A stretch of DNA of 64,000 nt from Pantoea sp. Lij88 (GTDB taxonomy: Bacteria; Pseudomonadota; Gammaproteobacteria; Enterobacterales; Enterobacteriaceae). The position numbers and the translations under genes are program-made. The notes under the pieces were generated by a model. That model saw only the letters and a list, made by a program, of their open reading frames with translations, searched no databases and was not told the DNA's origin. The first letter of the stretch is position 1. Every line of letters begins with the position of its first letter. The DNA is taken from positions 3,782,001 through 3,846,000 of the forward strand of contig NZ_CP118269.1 of the NCBI RefSeq assembly GCF_030062155.1, in the 5' to 3' direction. Positions 1-14,886 of the stretch are shown piece after piece.

Positions 1-926
1 TTCGGTATTCGCAGTTTGCATCGGGTTGGTAAGCCGGGATGGCCCCCTAGCCGAAACAGTGCTCTACCCCCGAAGATGAGTTCACGAGGCGCTACCTAAA
101 TAGCTTTCGGGGAGAACCAGCTATCTCCCGGTTTGATTGGCCTTTCACCCCCAGCCACAGGTCATCCGCTAATTTTTCAACATTAGTCGGTTCGGTCCTC
201 CAGTTAGTGTTACCCAACCTTCAACCTGCCCATGGCTAGATCACCGGGTTTCGGGTCTATACCCTGCAACTTAACGCCCAGTTAAGACTCGGTTTCCCTG
301 CGGCTCCCCTATACGGTTAACCTTGCTACAGAATATAAGTCGCTGACCCATTATACAAAAGGTACGCAGTCACCCTGATAAATCAAGGCTCCCACTGCTT
401 GTACGTACACGGTTTCAGGTTCTGTTTCACTCCCCTCGCCGGGGTTCTTTTCGCCTTTCCCTCACGGTACTGGTTCACTATCGGTCAGTCAGGAGTATTT
501 AGCCTTGGAGGATGGTCCCCCCATATTCAGACAGGATACCACGTGTCCCGCCTTACTCATCGAGCTCACAGCATGTGTGTTTTTGTGTACGGGAGTATCA
601 CCCTGTACCCTGCGACTTTCCAGACGCTTCCACTAACACACAAGCTGATTCAGGCTCTGGGCTGCTCCCCGTTCGCTCGCCGCTACTGGGGGAATCTCGG
701 TTGATTTCTTTTCCTCGGGGTACTTAGATGTTTCAGTTCCCCCGGTTCGCCTTGCAGCACTATGTATTCATGCTGCAATGATGCACAGAGTGCACCGGGT
801 TTCCCCATTCGGACATCGACGGCTGTAGCGGTTCATATCACCTTACCGTCGCTTTACGCAGATTAGCACGTCCTTCATCGCCTCTGACTGCCTGGGCATC
901 CACCGTGTACGCTTAGTCGCTTAACC
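1..926 (-). rRNA. rrl: 23S ribosomal RNA, 5' part (cut by window edge)
   Basis: The minus strand begins at 926 with the conserved enterobacterial 23S 5' end (GGTTAAGCGACTAAGCGTAC) and runs out of the window at position 1, so about the first 926 nt (domain I and the start of domain II) are present. It lies downstream of 16S and the Ile/Ala spacer tRNAs on the same strand. hemG follows the promoter end, as at E. coli rrnA. Small ORFs read across it are not genes. Confidence 0.98.
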
Positions 927-1056
927 TCACAACCCACAGGCGTTTTACAACGCTGCGTGCTGCAAGCATTTGAGAGACTCGAACGCATCGCTTTGTCATT
1001 CCTTATTACGGAGGAATGACGCGGTGCGTCGTTTCAATTTTCAGCTTGTTCCGGAT

Positions 1057-1068
1057 TGTTAAAGAGCA
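1057..1068 (-). promoter_or_regulatory. Spacer boxA antitermination site
   Basis: Minus strand reads TGCTCTTTAACA between tRNA-Ala and 23S. It is identical to the leader boxA at 3197-3208. BoxA RNA is bound by NusB/NusE (S10) and SuhB to make RNA polymerase resistant to Rho; the spacer copy renews this before 23S. Confidence 0.85.
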
Positions 1069-1133
1069 TAATACTTCGCAGCACACCGTTGCCGGTACGC
1101 TCTGAAGTATTCAGAAAAAACAGATAAACGGTA

Positions 1134-1209
1134 TGGTGGAGCTAAGCGGGATCGAACCGCTGACCTCCTGCGTGCAAGGCAGGCGCTCTCCCAGCTGAGC
1201 TATAGCCCC
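1134..1209 (-). tRNA. alaT: tRNA-Ala (anticodon TGC)
   Basis: A 76-nt gene with encoded CCA on the minus strand. The acceptor begins GGGGCTATAGCTCAG and the anticodon loop reads TTGCACG. It closely matches the E. coli spacer tRNA-Ala. It is cotranscribed with 16S and 23S and released by RNase P and RNase E. Confidence 0.98.
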
Positions 1210-1269
1210 ATACAGTTACTGCAGAGACCACTACTACCACTCAACCGAGTACACTTCGTGAGAAATGTA

Positions 1270-1350
1270 ATTCGTGCTCAGGCAAGGCATGTTTCCGCGA
1301 AGCATAGTGAACTATGCAAGCCGGGAACATAACGCAGCGTGAGTGCGAAT
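1270..1350 (-). repeat. Long imperfect palindrome between tRNA-Ile and tRNA-Ala
   Basis: The spacer between the two tRNAs is about 142 nt, against about 40 nt in E. coli as I recall it. Outer arms at 1270-1280 and 1340-1350 pair with two mismatches, and the centre at 1302-1317 (GCATAGTGAACTATGC) is a tight hairpin. The intervening sequence pairs only in part. A folded spacer of this kind could help RNase processing or be an intervening insert; no function is shown by the sequence. Confidence 0.6.
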
Positions 1351-1351
1351 T

Positions 1352-1428
<77 letters not shown>

Positions 1429-1501
1429 GTAGAGGTTTTTTCTGCTCGTTACTTTTTATCAGACAATCTGTGTGGACACTGCGCGGGAAGGTATCTTCAG
1501 G

Positions 1502-3043
<1,542 letters not shown>

Positions 3044-3196
3044 AGTTTGATTTGCTTAAACAAGTTAAGCGGTGCTCATCTGTAAAACGTCATAATGAAT
3101 TTCATTATGTGTTCACTCGTGAGACTTGATATTTTTTTTACGTCCTAAGACGCTGATATCAATCCTGCGAGTGCCCACACAGATTGTCTGATAAAT

Positions 3197-3208
3197 TGTT
3201 AAAGAGCA
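3197..3208 (-). promoter_or_regulatory. Leader boxA antitermination site of the rRNA operon
   Basis: TGCTCTTTAACA on the minus strand, about 155 nt upstream of mature 16S, in the usual enterobacterial context ahead of the processing stem (ATTTATCAGACAATCTGTG). It is the site where the Nus/SuhB antitermination complex loads. Confidence 0.88.
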
Positions 3209-3247
3209 GTGCGAACAGTGCGTTAGCGTCCTGTCGCGAGGTGGCGT

Positions 3248-3275
3248 ATATTACGCTTTCCTCCTGCAGAGTCAA
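3248..3275 (-). promoter_or_regulatory. rRNA operon promoter P2
   Basis: Minus strand -35 TTGACT (3270-3275) and -10 TAATAT (3248-3253) with a 16-bp spacer. It is the constitutive lower promoter in rrn operons. Confidence 0.85.
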
Positions 3276-3367
3276 CCTCTATTTCAGAAGTTTTTCTCCG
3301 GCGGCGCAGTCTCCTGTGCCTCCCAACCCGTTTTCCCGTTGCCGGTGTTCCGTGTCGATGGAGGCGC

Positions 3368-3395
3368 ATTATAGGGAGTTCGCGCGGGCTGACAA
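3368..3395 (-). promoter_or_regulatory. rRNA operon promoter P1
   Basis: Minus strand -35 TTGTCA (3390-3395), 16-bp GC-rich spacer, -10 TATAAT (3368-3373), then a GC-rich discriminator as expected for control by ppGpp/DksA and initiating NTP. Upstream DNA to about 3450 is AT-rich, as expected for an UP element with Fis sites. Nothing else is seen in the gene-free stretch 3044-3453. Confidence 0.88.
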
Positions 3396-3453
3396 GTGTT
3401 TATTACGAAAAGATTATCGTTCGCAGTAATTTTCATCAAATCGCGCTATTTCG

Positions 3454-3987
3454 CTACGATTTGCCTGGTAACTGTCCAAAATCATTAGCAAAAGTGCGTA
3501 CCTGCTGCCAGTCCGTGTACTCCACTTCTTTCGTTGAATCTGTCTCACCGCCGGTCATACGCATAATTAACTGAATCATGACGCGATCGAACCAGCGATA
3601 GCGCGGATAATAGAGCGCCCCCGCGAACACAGCACAGCAATCAGGTTGCCACGGCGAGCTGGCCAGAAACTTCTGCGTATAAGCATTGGTTTCAGGCGTT
3701 CGCTTCTCTGGTTTGCGCGCCGTCAGGTTCACCGAAAAGAAACCGCTGGTACGCTGCTGCAACGCCTGCAGATGAAGCTTTACGAACTTATCGACCACCG
3801 GCTGGAAATGGCCGTAGCGGATAGAGGCGCCAATCAGCACGCGATCATACTGCGACCAGTCAGGCAGAGCGGCATCCTGAATGTCCAGTACATCACATGG
3901 CTGCTGCTGACGAATCACCTCAGCAATAGAAGAGGCAATCTTCTTTGTTTGTCCGTCGCGAGTGGAATAGAGAATCAGCGCTTTCAT
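3454..3987 (-). CDS. hemG: Menaquinone-dependent protoporphyrinogen IX dehydrogenase
   Basis: 177 aa, close to E. coli HemG (181 aa). HemG oxidises protoporphyrinogen IX to protoporphyrin IX, the step before iron insertion, passing electrons to membrane quinones. The N-terminus is a long-chain flavodoxin fold, with LILYSTRDGQT forming the FMN phosphate loop (residues 4-14) and an IGASIRYGHF loop near 52-61. It is the last gene of a pepQ-yigZ-trkH-hemG run, 17 nt after trkH, and abuts the rRNA promoters as in E. coli at rrnA. The start is the only ATG before the conserved N-terminus. Confidence 0.96.
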   Translation of the reverse strand: MKALILYSTRDGQTKKIASSIAEVIRQQQPCDVLDIQDAALPDWSQYDRVLIGASIRYGHFQPVVDKFVKLHLQALQQRTSGFFSVNLTARKPEKRTPETNAYTQKFLASSPWQPDCCAVFAGALYYPRYRWFDRVMIQLIMRMTGGETDSTKEVEYTDWQQVRTFANDFGQLPGKS

Positions 3988-4004
3988 GTCAGCATCCTTA
4001 TTAA

Positions 4005-5456
4005 TTATTCACGCCAGAAAGTAGGTGTGAACAGCACCAGCAAGGTAAATACCTCGAGACGCCCGAATAACATGGTGGAGATAAGAATCCATTTCGCCAC
4101 GTCATTCATTGAAGTGAAGTTATCGGCCACAACCCCTAACCCCGGCCCGAGGTTGTTCAGCGTAGCGGCAACAGCAGCAAAAGCCGAGAAGTCGTCGACG
4201 CCGGTGGCGATGATCGCCAGCATGCTGACCAGGAACACCAGCGCATAAGCGGAGAAGAATCCCCAGACGGCCTCAAGGATACGTTCCGGCAACGCCCGAT
4301 TGCCCAGCTTAATGGTGTAGACCGCATTCGGGTGAACCAGACGCTTCAGCTCACGGTTACCCTGCTTGCATAACAGCAGGATGCGGATCACCTTCAGGCC
4401 ACCGCCGGTGGAACCGGCACAGCCGCCGATAAAGGCGGAGCACAACAGCAGCACCGGCAGGAACAATGGCCAGCGTGCGATGCTGTCGGTCGTGAATCCC
4501 GCCGTGGTCGCCATGGAAACGACCTGGAAGAAGGCCTGGTTCAGCGTTTGCCAGCCGCTGTCGTAAACATTGTGGAACCAGAGCACCAGCGTACAGATCA
4601 ACACCAGCGTCAGCTGAACACCAATAAACATGCGGAATTCCGGGTCGCGCCAGTACACACGCAGATTACGTCCGCTTAACATGGCAAAGTGCAGGCCGTA
4701 GTTACAGCCTGAGATCAGCAGAAACACCGCCACGATGGTATTAATGGTGCCACTATGAAAATAGCCGATGCTGGCATCATGGGTTGAGAAGCCGCCAATG
4801 GCGATGGTCGAGAAGCTGTGGCCGATCGCATCAAACGCCGGCATTCCCGCCAGCCAGAGTGCCAGCGCACAGGCCACCGTCAGCAGAACATAGATCAGCC
4901 AGAGGGTTTTAGCCGTTTCGGCAATGCGCGGCCGCATTTTGTTATCTTTCAGCGGCCCCGGCATTTCAGCGCGATAGAGCTGCATACCCCCGACACCCAG
5001 AATCGGCAGTATCGCTACCGCTAACACGATGATCCCCATACCGCCCAGCCACTGCAGCATCTGCCGATAAAAGAGGATCGCCTTGGGCAGCGAGTCCAGC
5101 CCCACCAGCGTGGTGGCACCGGTGGTTGTCAGGCCAGAGAAAGATTCAAAGAACGCATCCGTCACGGAAAGATGCGGCTGCTCGGCAAAGATAAAGGGCA
5201 TGGCCCCTACGCTGCCCAGCACCGTCCAGAACAGCACGACAATCAGAAACCCTTCCCGCGGTTTGAGTTCGGTTTTCTTTTTGCGATTCGGCCACCACAG
5301 CAGCGAGCCGATCACCAGCGCCATCATAAAGGTCTGGCTAAACGCCCGCCCCGCGCCATCGCGATAAATTAATGCGACCAGGCCGGGCAAAATCATCGTC
5401 ACTGAAAAGAGGATCACCAGCAGACCGACTATGCGGGTAATGGCGCGAAAGTGCAT
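4005..5456 (-). CDS. trkH: Trk potassium uptake system, membrane subunit TrkH
   Basis: 483 aa, the same length as E. coli TrkH. It is the ion-conducting subunit, working with cytoplasmic TrkA. Four pore-loop (P-loop) repeats with the selectivity-filter glycines are visible: TTTGATT (110-116), AIGGFSTHD (219-227), ATTAGFTTD (316-324) and NNLGPGL (434-440), between many hydrophobic helices. It follows yigZ by about 30 nt in the same operon. Confidence 0.97.
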   Translation of the reverse strand: MHFRAITRIVGLLVILFSVTMILPGLVALIYRDGAGRAFSQTFMMALVIGSLLWWPNRKKKTELKPREGFLIVVLFWTVLGSVGAMPFIFAEQPHLSVTDAFFESFSGLTTTGATTLVGLDSLPKAILFYRQMLQWLGGMGIIVLAVAILPILGVGGMQLYRAEMPGPLKDNKMRPRIAETAKTLWLIYVLLTVACALALWLAGMPAFDAIGHSFSTIAIGGFSTHDASIGYFHSGTINTIVAVFLLISGCNYGLHFAMLSGRNLRVYWRDPEFRMFIGVQLTLVLICTLVLWFHNVYDSGWQTLNQAFFQVVSMATTAGFTTDSIARWPLFLPVLLLCSAFIGGCAGSTGGGLKVIRILLLCKQGNRELKRLVHPNAVYTIKLGNRALPERILEAVWGFFSAYALVFLVSMLAIIATGVDDFSAFAAVAATLNNLGPGLGVVADNFTSMNDVAKWILISTMLFGRLEVFTLLVLFTPTFWRE

Positions 5457-5488
5457 TCAGCCGTTCCTTTAAATAATAGAGATGAACA

Positions 5489-6106
5489 TCAGGGTGTGAG
5501 CGGGATCAGCGATAATGCGCCCCGACTAAAGTCTGACAGATTTTTTTTGAATCCATCGATTTGTCCGTAAGGTACAGCCAGCGTCAGCGCAATGCGATCC
5601 TGAAACTGGCTGTCGGTCACCTTACCGTCAAAACGCTGTACCAGCCGTTCAACATCACTGAGCTGTGGATAGTCGCATTGCAACGTGAACAGCTTCATCG
5701 GCACTTTACGCTGCCGTGGCAGCAGCTTAAGCCCCTGCTGAACGCCACCGCCATAGGCTTTCACTAAGCCCCCGGTCCCCAGCATAATGCCGCCGTAATA
5801 ACGCACCACCACGGCGGTAATCTCGCCAATATCCGCGCCCATAAGCTGCGCCAGCATCGGTTTCCCTGCCGTACCCGAAGGTTCACCATCATCAGAGAAG
5901 CCGAGCTGTTGAGAATCATTCGGCGCGCCCGCGACCCATGCCCAGCAGTGATGCCGGGCAGCGGGATGCTCGCTTTTAACCTGCTGAACAAAGGCGCGCG
6001 CCGCCTCTGCCCCCTCGGTGTGCGCCAGCAGCGTAATGAAGCGACTCTTTTTGATCGTCTCCTCACTGCTGCTCACGGGCACAGCGGGAATATCAAAGGC
6101 TTCCAT
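5489..6106 (-). CDS. yigZ: IMPACT-family protein YigZ
   Basis: 205 aa. The N-terminal UPF0029/IMPACT fold carries the conserved KSRFITLLAHTE and HPAARHHCWAW segments and the DDGEPSGTAGKPML signature (about residues 79-92). The C-terminus is a ferredoxin-like domain (DUF1949). The E. coli homologue has been proposed to bind nucleic acid or act on translation, but its reaction is not established. The ATG overlaps the pepQ stop (ATGA), which implies translational coupling. Confidence 0.93.
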   Translation of the reverse strand: MEAFDIPAVPVSSSEETIKKSRFITLLAHTEGAEAARAFVQQVKSEHPAARHHCWAWVAGAPNDSQQLGFSDDGEPSGTAGKPMLAQLMGADIGEITAVVVRYYGGIMLGTGGLVKAYGGGVQQGLKLLPRQRKVPMKLFTLQCDYPQLSDVERLVQRFDGKVTDSQFQDRIALTLAVPYGQIDGFKKNLSDFSRGALSLIPLTP

Positions 6107-7437
6107 CAGGCCAGATGCAGATCGCGGGTCATGTTCTCAACGCGATGCGCATGGATCACCACGTTATCTTCGATACGAATTCCGCCATAAGGCCGAAGCG
6201 CATCGATGGCCTGCCAGTTAAAGTGCTGACTGAAACGGCCAGCACGCAGCGGTGCCAGTAAAGAGTCAATAATATAGAAGCCCGGCTCGATGGTTAATAC
6301 CATGCCCGGTTGCAGTACGCGGGTGCAGCGAAGATAAGGATATTGCGCGGGCGCGGCGAGATGCGTGCCCTGATCATCCTGCATAAAACCGGCCACGTCA
6401 TGCACCTGCAGACCCAGCGGATGCCCCAGGCCATGCGGCATAAACGGACCGGTCAGATCTTCAGCCACCAGCGCTTCTTCGCTGATTCCCTGCACCAGCT
6501 CAAACTTCAGCAGCATCTTCGCAATGCGCTGGTGCATCTGAAGATGATAATCGGTGTAGCGTACACCCGCTTTCAGTGTCGCGATCAGCGCCAGCTCTTC
6601 CGCGTTCATCGCCTCAACCATTCTGGCGTAGAGCGAACTGCTCTGCGCCGCATAGCTGCGGGTCAGATCGGCGGCATAGCCAAGATATTCAGCGCCCGCA
6701 TCAATCAAAAAGCTGTGGCGCTTCGCCGGTGGCTGATGATCCAGCCGGGTGTAGTGCAGCACCGCAGCGTGTTCATTCAGCGCAATGATATTGCCGTAAG
6801 GCACATCGGTGTCGCGATGACCGGTCGCAGTCAGATAGGCCTGATTGATATCGAACTCACTTAAGCCTGCCGAGAACGCCTCTTTCGCTGCGCGATGACC
6901 GGCCACCGCCAGCTTCTGCGCCTGCCGCATACAGGCAAGTTCATAATCTGTTTTGATGCTGCGATGGAAATGCAGGAAGTCGATTACCGCTTTGGGATTG
7001 ATATTGCCGGAGGCGATACCGAGCTGAGCCGCACGCGCGTTGACCGGGCCAATATAGGCGACGTTATCACGCTGTGCAGGCAGCAGTTGCGCAATCTCAT
7101 CCGCGTTTTTCAGGCCGATAACCTCGACATCCCCGGTCCAGAAGCTATCCGGCAGCGGTTCAACGTTATGCCAGTAATCCACCGGAGAGTAGAACCACAG
7201 TTTCGGTTTGTTCACCCCATCAATCCACAGCCAGCAGTTAGGCACCTGCGTTACCGGCACCCAGGCTTTGAACTGCGGATTCACCTTAAACGGATAGGTG
7301 TGGTCATCCAGAAACACCGTCAACAACTCACCGGAATGAATCAACATCGCATCCAGTTTGTTGCGTGCCAGCACCTGCTGCGCCCGTTGCTGCAACGTGG
7401 CGATGTGCGCGTGATACAAGGTCTTCAGTGAATCCAT
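6106..7437 (-). CDS. pepQ: Xaa-Pro dipeptidase (proline dipeptidase)
   Basis: 443 aa from ATG at 7437, the same length as E. coli PepQ. A start 14 codons upstream is possible, but GGAGA stands just before 7437 and the protein family begins there. It cleaves dipeptides with C-terminal proline and belongs to the M24 pita-bread fold. The five dinuclear metal ligands lie in [12 protein letters not shown] (two Asp), [10 protein letters not shown] (His), TIEPGFY (Glu) and GGIRIEDN (Glu). It is the first gene of the operon and diverges from fadB, as in E. coli. Confidence 0.96.
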   Translation of the reverse strand: MDSLKTLYHAHIATLQQRAQQVLARNKLDAMLIHSGELLTVFLDDHTYPFKVNPQFKAWVPVTQVPNCWLWIDGVNKPKLWFYSPVDYWHNVEPLPDSFWTGDVEVIGLKNADEIAQLLPAQRDNVAYIGPVNARAAQLGIASGNINPKAVIDFLHFHRSIKTDYELACMRQAQKLAVAGHRAAKEAFSAGLSEFDINQAYLTATGHRDTDVPYGNIIALNEHAAVLHYTRLDHQPPAKRHSFLIDAGAEYLGYAADLTRSYAAQSSSLYARMVEAMNAEELALIATLKAGVRYTDYHLQMHQRIAKMLLKFELVQGISEEALVAEDLTGPFMPHGLGHPLGLQVHDVAGFMQDDQGTHLAAPAQYPYLRCTRVLQPGMVLTIEPGFYIIDSLLAPLRAGRFSQHFNWQAIDALRPYGGIRIEDNVVIHAHRVENMTRDLHLA

Positions 7438-7580
7438 TGACGTCTCTCCAGTGTCGCGAAATGGCCGCAAGTTTAGCATACCCCTTGCGCAGATGCCGAA
7501 GTCGGCGGAGCTGTGATCTTGTTAGCAAATAAGCAAAGAGCAATTTGCAAATAATTAACATCGCTCCCACACTCACGATC

Positions 7581-7597
7581 ATCTGGTATGACCAGAT
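7581..7597. promoter_or_regulatory. FadR operator of fadBA
   Basis: ATCTGGTATGACCAGAT, a near-perfect 17-bp palindrome 28 nt before the fadB start. It differs by one central base from the E. coli fadB FadR site as I recall it. FadR represses beta-oxidation genes here and is released by long-chain acyl-CoA. Confidence 0.9.
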
Positions 7598-7624
7598 CAC
7601 CTTTCGCGGTTTCAGGAGACGCAC

Positions 7625-10982
<3,358 letters not shown>

Positions 10983-11009
10983 TACGTTGAGTCTTACTTT
11001 GTCAGATTT

Positions 11010-11036
11010 ACCCGCCGTTAACCGGCGGGTTTTTTC
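11010..11036 (+). terminator. Rho-independent terminator after fadA
   Basis: ACCCGCCG (11010-11017) pairs with CGGCGGGT (11023-11030) across a 5-nt loop and is followed by a run of T. It ends the fadBA transcript in the convergent gap with fre. Confidence 0.9.
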
Positions 11037-11062
11037 TGTCTGCTACAGGCCGCTATCGGCCA

Positions 11063-11764
11063 TCAGATAAAGGCAAAGGCATCGCCATACATCTGTGACT
11101 CTACGGCGCCACGCTCGGCACAGAACCGATCGCGGGCAATCTTCGCCATCTCAAAACGTCCGGCGATGTAGATCTCATGCTCGCTCAGCGTGCTGAAGTC
11201 CTGCATCACAGCCGTCAGAACCGTGCCTGAACGGCCCTGCCAGCCCGCTTCGGGCTGCTCGACCACCGGGATCACCTTCAGGTTCGGGTGCTTCACCGCC
11301 AGCGCATCCAGCTCGTCCATATCGTACAGATGCTTGAGTTCACGTCCGCCCCAGTAAATGGCGATATCGCGATCGGGCTGTTCCGCCAGCGCGGTAAGCA
11401 GAATTGAACGGGCATAGGAGAAACCGGTGCCGCCTGCAATCAGGATCAGCGGTTTGGTGCTCTCTTCACGCAGCCAGGCATCGCCGTGCGGCATATCAAC
11501 CGTGATCTGGCGATCGTTACGGATGCGATCCATCACAGCCATAGCATAGAGGTTGAGATCGGACGCCCCGATATGCAGCTCAATGATATCTTTTTCCATC
11601 GGCGTTGAGGCCAGCGAGAACGGACGCTTGTCGCGCTCATCCATCACTACCATCAGATACTGTCCCGCGCGAAAACTGAATTCCGCTTCAGGGATCAGGC
11701 GAACGCGATAGACCGTGTCGGTAATCGCCTCAACTGAAGTTACTTTACAGCTTAACGTTGTCAT
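11063..11764 (-). CDS. fre: NAD(P)H-flavin reductase
   Basis: 233 aa from ATG at 11764, the start of E. coli Fre (233 aa); a longer reading begins inside the ubiD end and is unlikely. Ferredoxin-NADP reductase fold: FAD/flavin-binding barrel with RAGQYLMV and RPFSLAS, then the nucleotide domain with [13 protein letters not shown] and the terminal GDAFAFI. It reduces free flavins, which then serve ribonucleotide reductase activation and iron reduction. It lies about 40 nt after ubiD on the same strand. Confidence 0.96.
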   Translation of the reverse strand: MTTLSCKVTSVEAITDTVYRVRLIPEAEFSFRAGQYLMVVMDERDKRPFSLASTPMEKDIIELHIGASDLNLYAMAVMDRIRNDRQITVDMPHGDAWLREESTKPLILIAGGTGFSYARSILLTALAEQPDRDIAIYWGGRELKHLYDMDELDALAVKHPNLKVIPVVEQPEAGWQGRSGTVLTAVMQDFSTLSEHEIYIAGRFEMAKIARDRFCAERGAVESQMYGDAFAFI

Positions 11765-11805
11765 GCGTTCCCTCTGTCGGGTCGTCTTTATGGTTGTGCT
11801 CGCCA

Positions 11806-13290
11806 TCAACGCTGTGGCGGCTGATCAAAAATACCTAGCTCATCCCAGATAGCATCAATGCGCGCGGTGACCGCAGGATCTTTAACGATGGGTGTACCCC
11901 ATTCGCGCTGCGTTTCACCGGGCCACTTATTGGTCGCATCCATCCCCATCTTCGATCCCAGCCCGGAAACAGGCGAGGCGAAATCGAGATAATCGATCGG
12001 GGTATTTTCTACTAATACCGTATCGCGGGCCGGATCCATACGCGTGGTGATCGCCCAGATCACGTCGTTCCAGTCACGCGCATTAACGTCATCGTCACAC
12101 ACAATAACAAATTTGGTGTACATGAACTGCCGCAAAAACGACCAGACGCCAAACATGACACGTTTGGCATGCCCTGCGTACTGCTTTTTAATCGTCACAA
12201 CCGCCAGGCGGTAGGAGCAACCTTCAGGCGGCAGATAGAAGTCTACGATCTCCGGGAACTGCTTCACCAGAATCGGCACCAGTACTTCATTCAGCGCCAC
12301 ACCCAGCACCGCAGGTTCATCCGGCGGACGGCCGGTGTAGGTGGAGTGATAGATAGGCTTGTGACGCTGCGTAATATGCGTAACGGTAAACACCGGGAAG
12401 CTATCTACTTCATTGTAGTAGCCGGTGTGGTCGCCGTAAGGTCCTTCCGGCGCCATATCGCCCGCTTCGATATACCCTTCCAGCACGATTTCCGCACTGG
12501 CCGGCACTTCGAGATCGTTCGAGAGGCATTTCACCACTTCGGTTTTATTGCCGCGCAGCAAGCCGGCGAATGCATATTCTGACAGCGTATCCGGCACCGG
12601 CGTAACGGCACCGAGGATGGTGGCGGGATCGGCACCCAGCGCCACTGAGACCGGAAAACGCTCACCCGGATGCGCTTTCGTCCACTCCAGATAATCAAGC
12701 GCGCCGCCACGATGCGACAGCCAGCGCATAATCAGACGATTTTTGCCGATCACCTGCTGCCGGTAGATACCGAGATTCTGCCGCTCTTTGTGCGGGCCGC
12801 GCGTCACGGTCAGTCCCCAGGTAATCAGTGGTGCCGCATCGCCCGGCCAGCACTTCATCACCGGGATGCGCGTCAGATCGACTTCATCACCGCTGAACAC
12901 TTCTTCCTGACAGGGTGCATTGCGCAGGCGTTTGGTCGGCATGTTCAGGACCTGCTTAAACTGCGGCATCTTATCGAACAGATCGCGGAAGCCTTTTGGC
13001 GGCTCCGGCTCTTTCAGGAAGGCCAGCAGTTTACCCACTTCACGCAGTGCGCTGACCTCCTCCTGGCCCATGCCCATTGCCACGCGCTTTGGCGTGCCGA
13101 ACAGATTGCACAGGACCGGCATGTCGTACCCTTTCGGGTTTTCGAACAGCAAGGCGGGGCCACCGGCACGCAGGGTGCGGTCGGCAATTTCGGTCATTTC
13201 CAGGTCAGGATCGATCGACTGGGTAATGCGCTTTAGCTCACCGCGCTGTTCGAGCAGCGCGAGAAAGTCTCTTAAATCGTGATATTTCAT
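11806..13290 (-). CDS. ubiD: 4-hydroxy-3-polyprenylbenzoate decarboxylase
   Basis: 494 aa (E. coli 497). UbiD uses the prenylated FMN made by UbiX to remove the ring carboxyl of 3-octaprenyl-4-hydroxybenzoate in ubiquinone synthesis. The N-terminus [20 protein letters not shown], the GxxR-rich middle ([15 protein letters not shown]) and the [22 protein letters not shown] segment with acidic active-site residues are characteristic. It is upstream of fre as in E. coli and diverges from rfaH. Confidence 0.97.
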   Translation of the reverse strand: MKYHDLRDFLALLEQRGELKRITQSIDPDLEMTEIADRTLRAGGPALLFENPKGYDMPVLCNLFGTPKRVAMGMGQEEVSALREVGKLLAFLKEPEPPKGFRDLFDKMPQFKQVLNMPTKRLRNAPCQEEVFSGDEVDLTRIPVMKCWPGDAAPLITWGLTVTRGPHKERQNLGIYRQQVIGKNRLIMRWLSHRGGALDYLEWTKAHPGERFPVSVALGADPATILGAVTPVPDTLSEYAFAGLLRGNKTEVVKCLSNDLEVPASAEIVLEGYIEAGDMAPEGPYGDHTGYYNEVDSFPVFTVTHITQRHKPIYHSTYTGRPPDEPAVLGVALNEVLVPILVKQFPEIVDFYLPPEGCSYRLAVVTIKKQYAGHAKRVMFGVWSFLRQFMYTKFVIVCDDDVNARDWNDVIWAITTRMDPARDTVLVENTPIDYLDFASPVSGLGSKMGMDATNKWPGETQREWGTPIVKDPAVTARIDAIWDELGIFDQPPQR

Positions 13291-13530
13291 GCGGCTTTAG
13301 CTTTCCGGCCAGAGTGAATCGGCCATTATAGGTCTGATTAAGCGGATATGCTGAGGTTTATATGGCGGCCTCATAAGCTGACCTCTGTTTCCTGCCACCT
13401 GTTCTGCTGCCCGCCGGTATGTTAAGAAAATTCTCAGTTTATTTTCGCTGCGGGACGCTTTACCCTGCCCCTGCGCTATAACTCTGTCAGCAGGTTTGCT
13501 ATTCTTAGCGTCCATTCAATGGGAGCAGTT

Positions 13531-14019
13531 ATGGAATCCTGGTACTTACTCTATTGCAAACGTGGACAGCTATTGCGCGCGAAGGAGCATCTGGAGCGGC
13601 AGGAAGTGAATTGCCTTAGTCCAATGATCGCTCTGGAAAAAATCGTGCGCGGAAAACGCACCACGGTGAGTGAGCCACTGTTTCCAAATTATCTGTTTAT
13701 CGAATTCGATCCGGAAGCAATTCACACCACGACCATCAGCAGCACGCGCGGTGTCAGTCACTTTGTGCGCTTCGGCACCACGCCCGCGACCGTGCCATCG
13801 GCCGTGATTGAAGCGCTGGAGACCGATGTCCCGCAAATCCTGCTTGATCCTGAGACCCCACAAAGCGGCGATGAAGTGGTCATCACCGAAGGGACCTTTG
13901 AAGGGCTGCGCGCCATCTTTGCCGAACCGGATGGTGAAACGCGCTCGATTCTGTTGCTTAATCTGCTGAACAAGCAGGTGATGCGCAGCGTGGATAACAA
14001 GCAGTTCCGCAAGCTTTAA
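13531..14019 (+). CDS. rfaH: Transcription antitermination protein RfaH
   Basis: 162 aa from ATG at 13531, with GGGAG eight nt before; the four-codon upstream extension is unlikely. NusG paralogue: the N-terminal NGN domain begins [14 protein letters not shown] and the C-terminal KOW domain (about 110-162) is the one that switches fold between alpha-helical and beta forms. RfaH is recruited at ops elements of LPS, capsule and toxin operons and suppresses Rho termination. The 240-nt gap to ubiD (13291-13530) must hold both divergent promoters; I did not identify boxes I trust. The stop overlaps the tatD stop. Confidence 0.96.
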   Translation: MESWYLLYCKRGQLLRAKEHLERQEVNCLSPMIALEKIVRGKRTTVSEPLFPNYLFIEFDPEAIHTTTISSTRGVSHFVRFGTTPATVPSAVIEALETDVPQILLDPETPQSGDEVVITEGTFEGLRAIFAEPDGETRSILLLNLLNKQVMRSVDNKQFRKL

Positions 14020-14798
14020 GCCAGTCTGAACAATGTCCGCGCATTCTGATCGATGCGGACCGCCAGTTCCTCAGCATTCTCGCCCCGCCATGTCGCCACC
14101 TGATTCACAATATGCGGTAAAAAGCAGGGCTCGTTCCGGCGCGAGGTCGGGCGCGGGCGCATGTCGCGCGGCAGCAGATAAGGCGCATCGGTTTCCAGCA
14201 GCAGACGATCGGCGGGAATCAGAGGCAGCAGCTCGCGCAGTTCCAGACCACGACGCTCATCGCATACCCAGCCCGTAATCCCCACCGATAATCCCATTGC
14301 CAGACAGGCTTCCAGTTCATCACGCGTGCCGGTAAAGCAGTGGATCACCGCGCCAGGCAGTTTTGGCAGCCAGGGTGCAAGCACCGCCGCGAAACGCGCA
14401 TGGGCTTCACGACAGTGAAGAAACACCGGCATATTGAGTTCCGCCGCCAGAGCCAGCTGCGCGTCAAAGGCATACTCCTGCTGCTCATGCGCTGACAGAT
14501 TGCGGTTGAAATCGAGTCCGCACTCACCGATAGCCACCACTTCCGGTTTTTCAGCCAGGCGGCGCAGGGTGCTGGCAATTTCCGTGGACCATTCGCTGGC
14601 ATGGTGAGGGTGAACGCCCGCAGTAGACCAGCAGAAATCAGGTTGCGCTTCAGCCAGTCGCTGAGCCTGCTGGCTCTCCAGCGCGTTAGTGCCGGTAATA
14701 AGCATCCCGGTGACGCCCGCATCACGCGCGCGTTTAACCACCTTTTGCCGATCGGAGGCGAATTGCGTGCTGGTCAGGTTTACACCGATATCAAACAT
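14016..14798 (-). CDS. tatD: 3'-5' ssDNA/RNA exonuclease TatD
   Basis: 260 aa from ATG at 14798, with GGGAA just upstream; a GTG four codons earlier is possible. TatD-family amidohydrolase barrel with metal ligands in FDIGVNL, GVHPHH, GECGLDF, HCREAH and ETDAPYLLP. Family members are Mg-dependent nucleases linked to DNA repair and quality control; the protein is not needed for Tat export. It lies downstream of tatC but behind a terminator, so it may be read only by read-through or its own promoter. Confidence 0.95.
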   Translation of the reverse strand: MFDIGVNLTSTQFASDRQKVVKRARDAGVTGMLITGTNALESQQAQRLAEAQPDFCWSTAGVHPHHASEWSTEIASTLRRLAEKPEVVAIGECGLDFNRNLSAHEQQEYAFDAQLALAAELNMPVFLHCREAHARFAAVLAPWLPKLPGAVIHCFTGTRDELEACLAMGLSVGITGWVCDERRGLELRELLPLIPADRLLLETDAPYLLPRDMRPRPTSRRNEPCFLPHIVNQVATWRGENAEELAVRIDQNARTLFRLA

Positions 14799-14814
14799 AA
14801 TTTTTCCCACTGTT

Positions 14815-14845
14815 TATAAACAAAAACCGCCCATCCGGGCGGTTT
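14815..14845 (-). terminator. Terminator after tatABC
   Basis: On the minus strand AACCGCCC (14844-14837) pairs with GGGCGGTT (14832-14825) across a GGAT loop, followed by TTTTTGTTTAT. It sits between tatC and tatD, so tatD expression would depend on incomplete termination or a separate start. Confidence 0.85.
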
Positions 14846-14886
14846 GGCTTGATCGCTTCCCGCCTGTGCGGGTAACGCTGTCAGTA

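Noticed and set aside
399..704. ORFs on the plus strand across the rRNA genes (also 512-727, 1470-1700, 2731-3129, 3184-3429)
   Set aside because: They are antisense to conserved rRNA or its leader, with no ribosome binding site and no protein-like composition.
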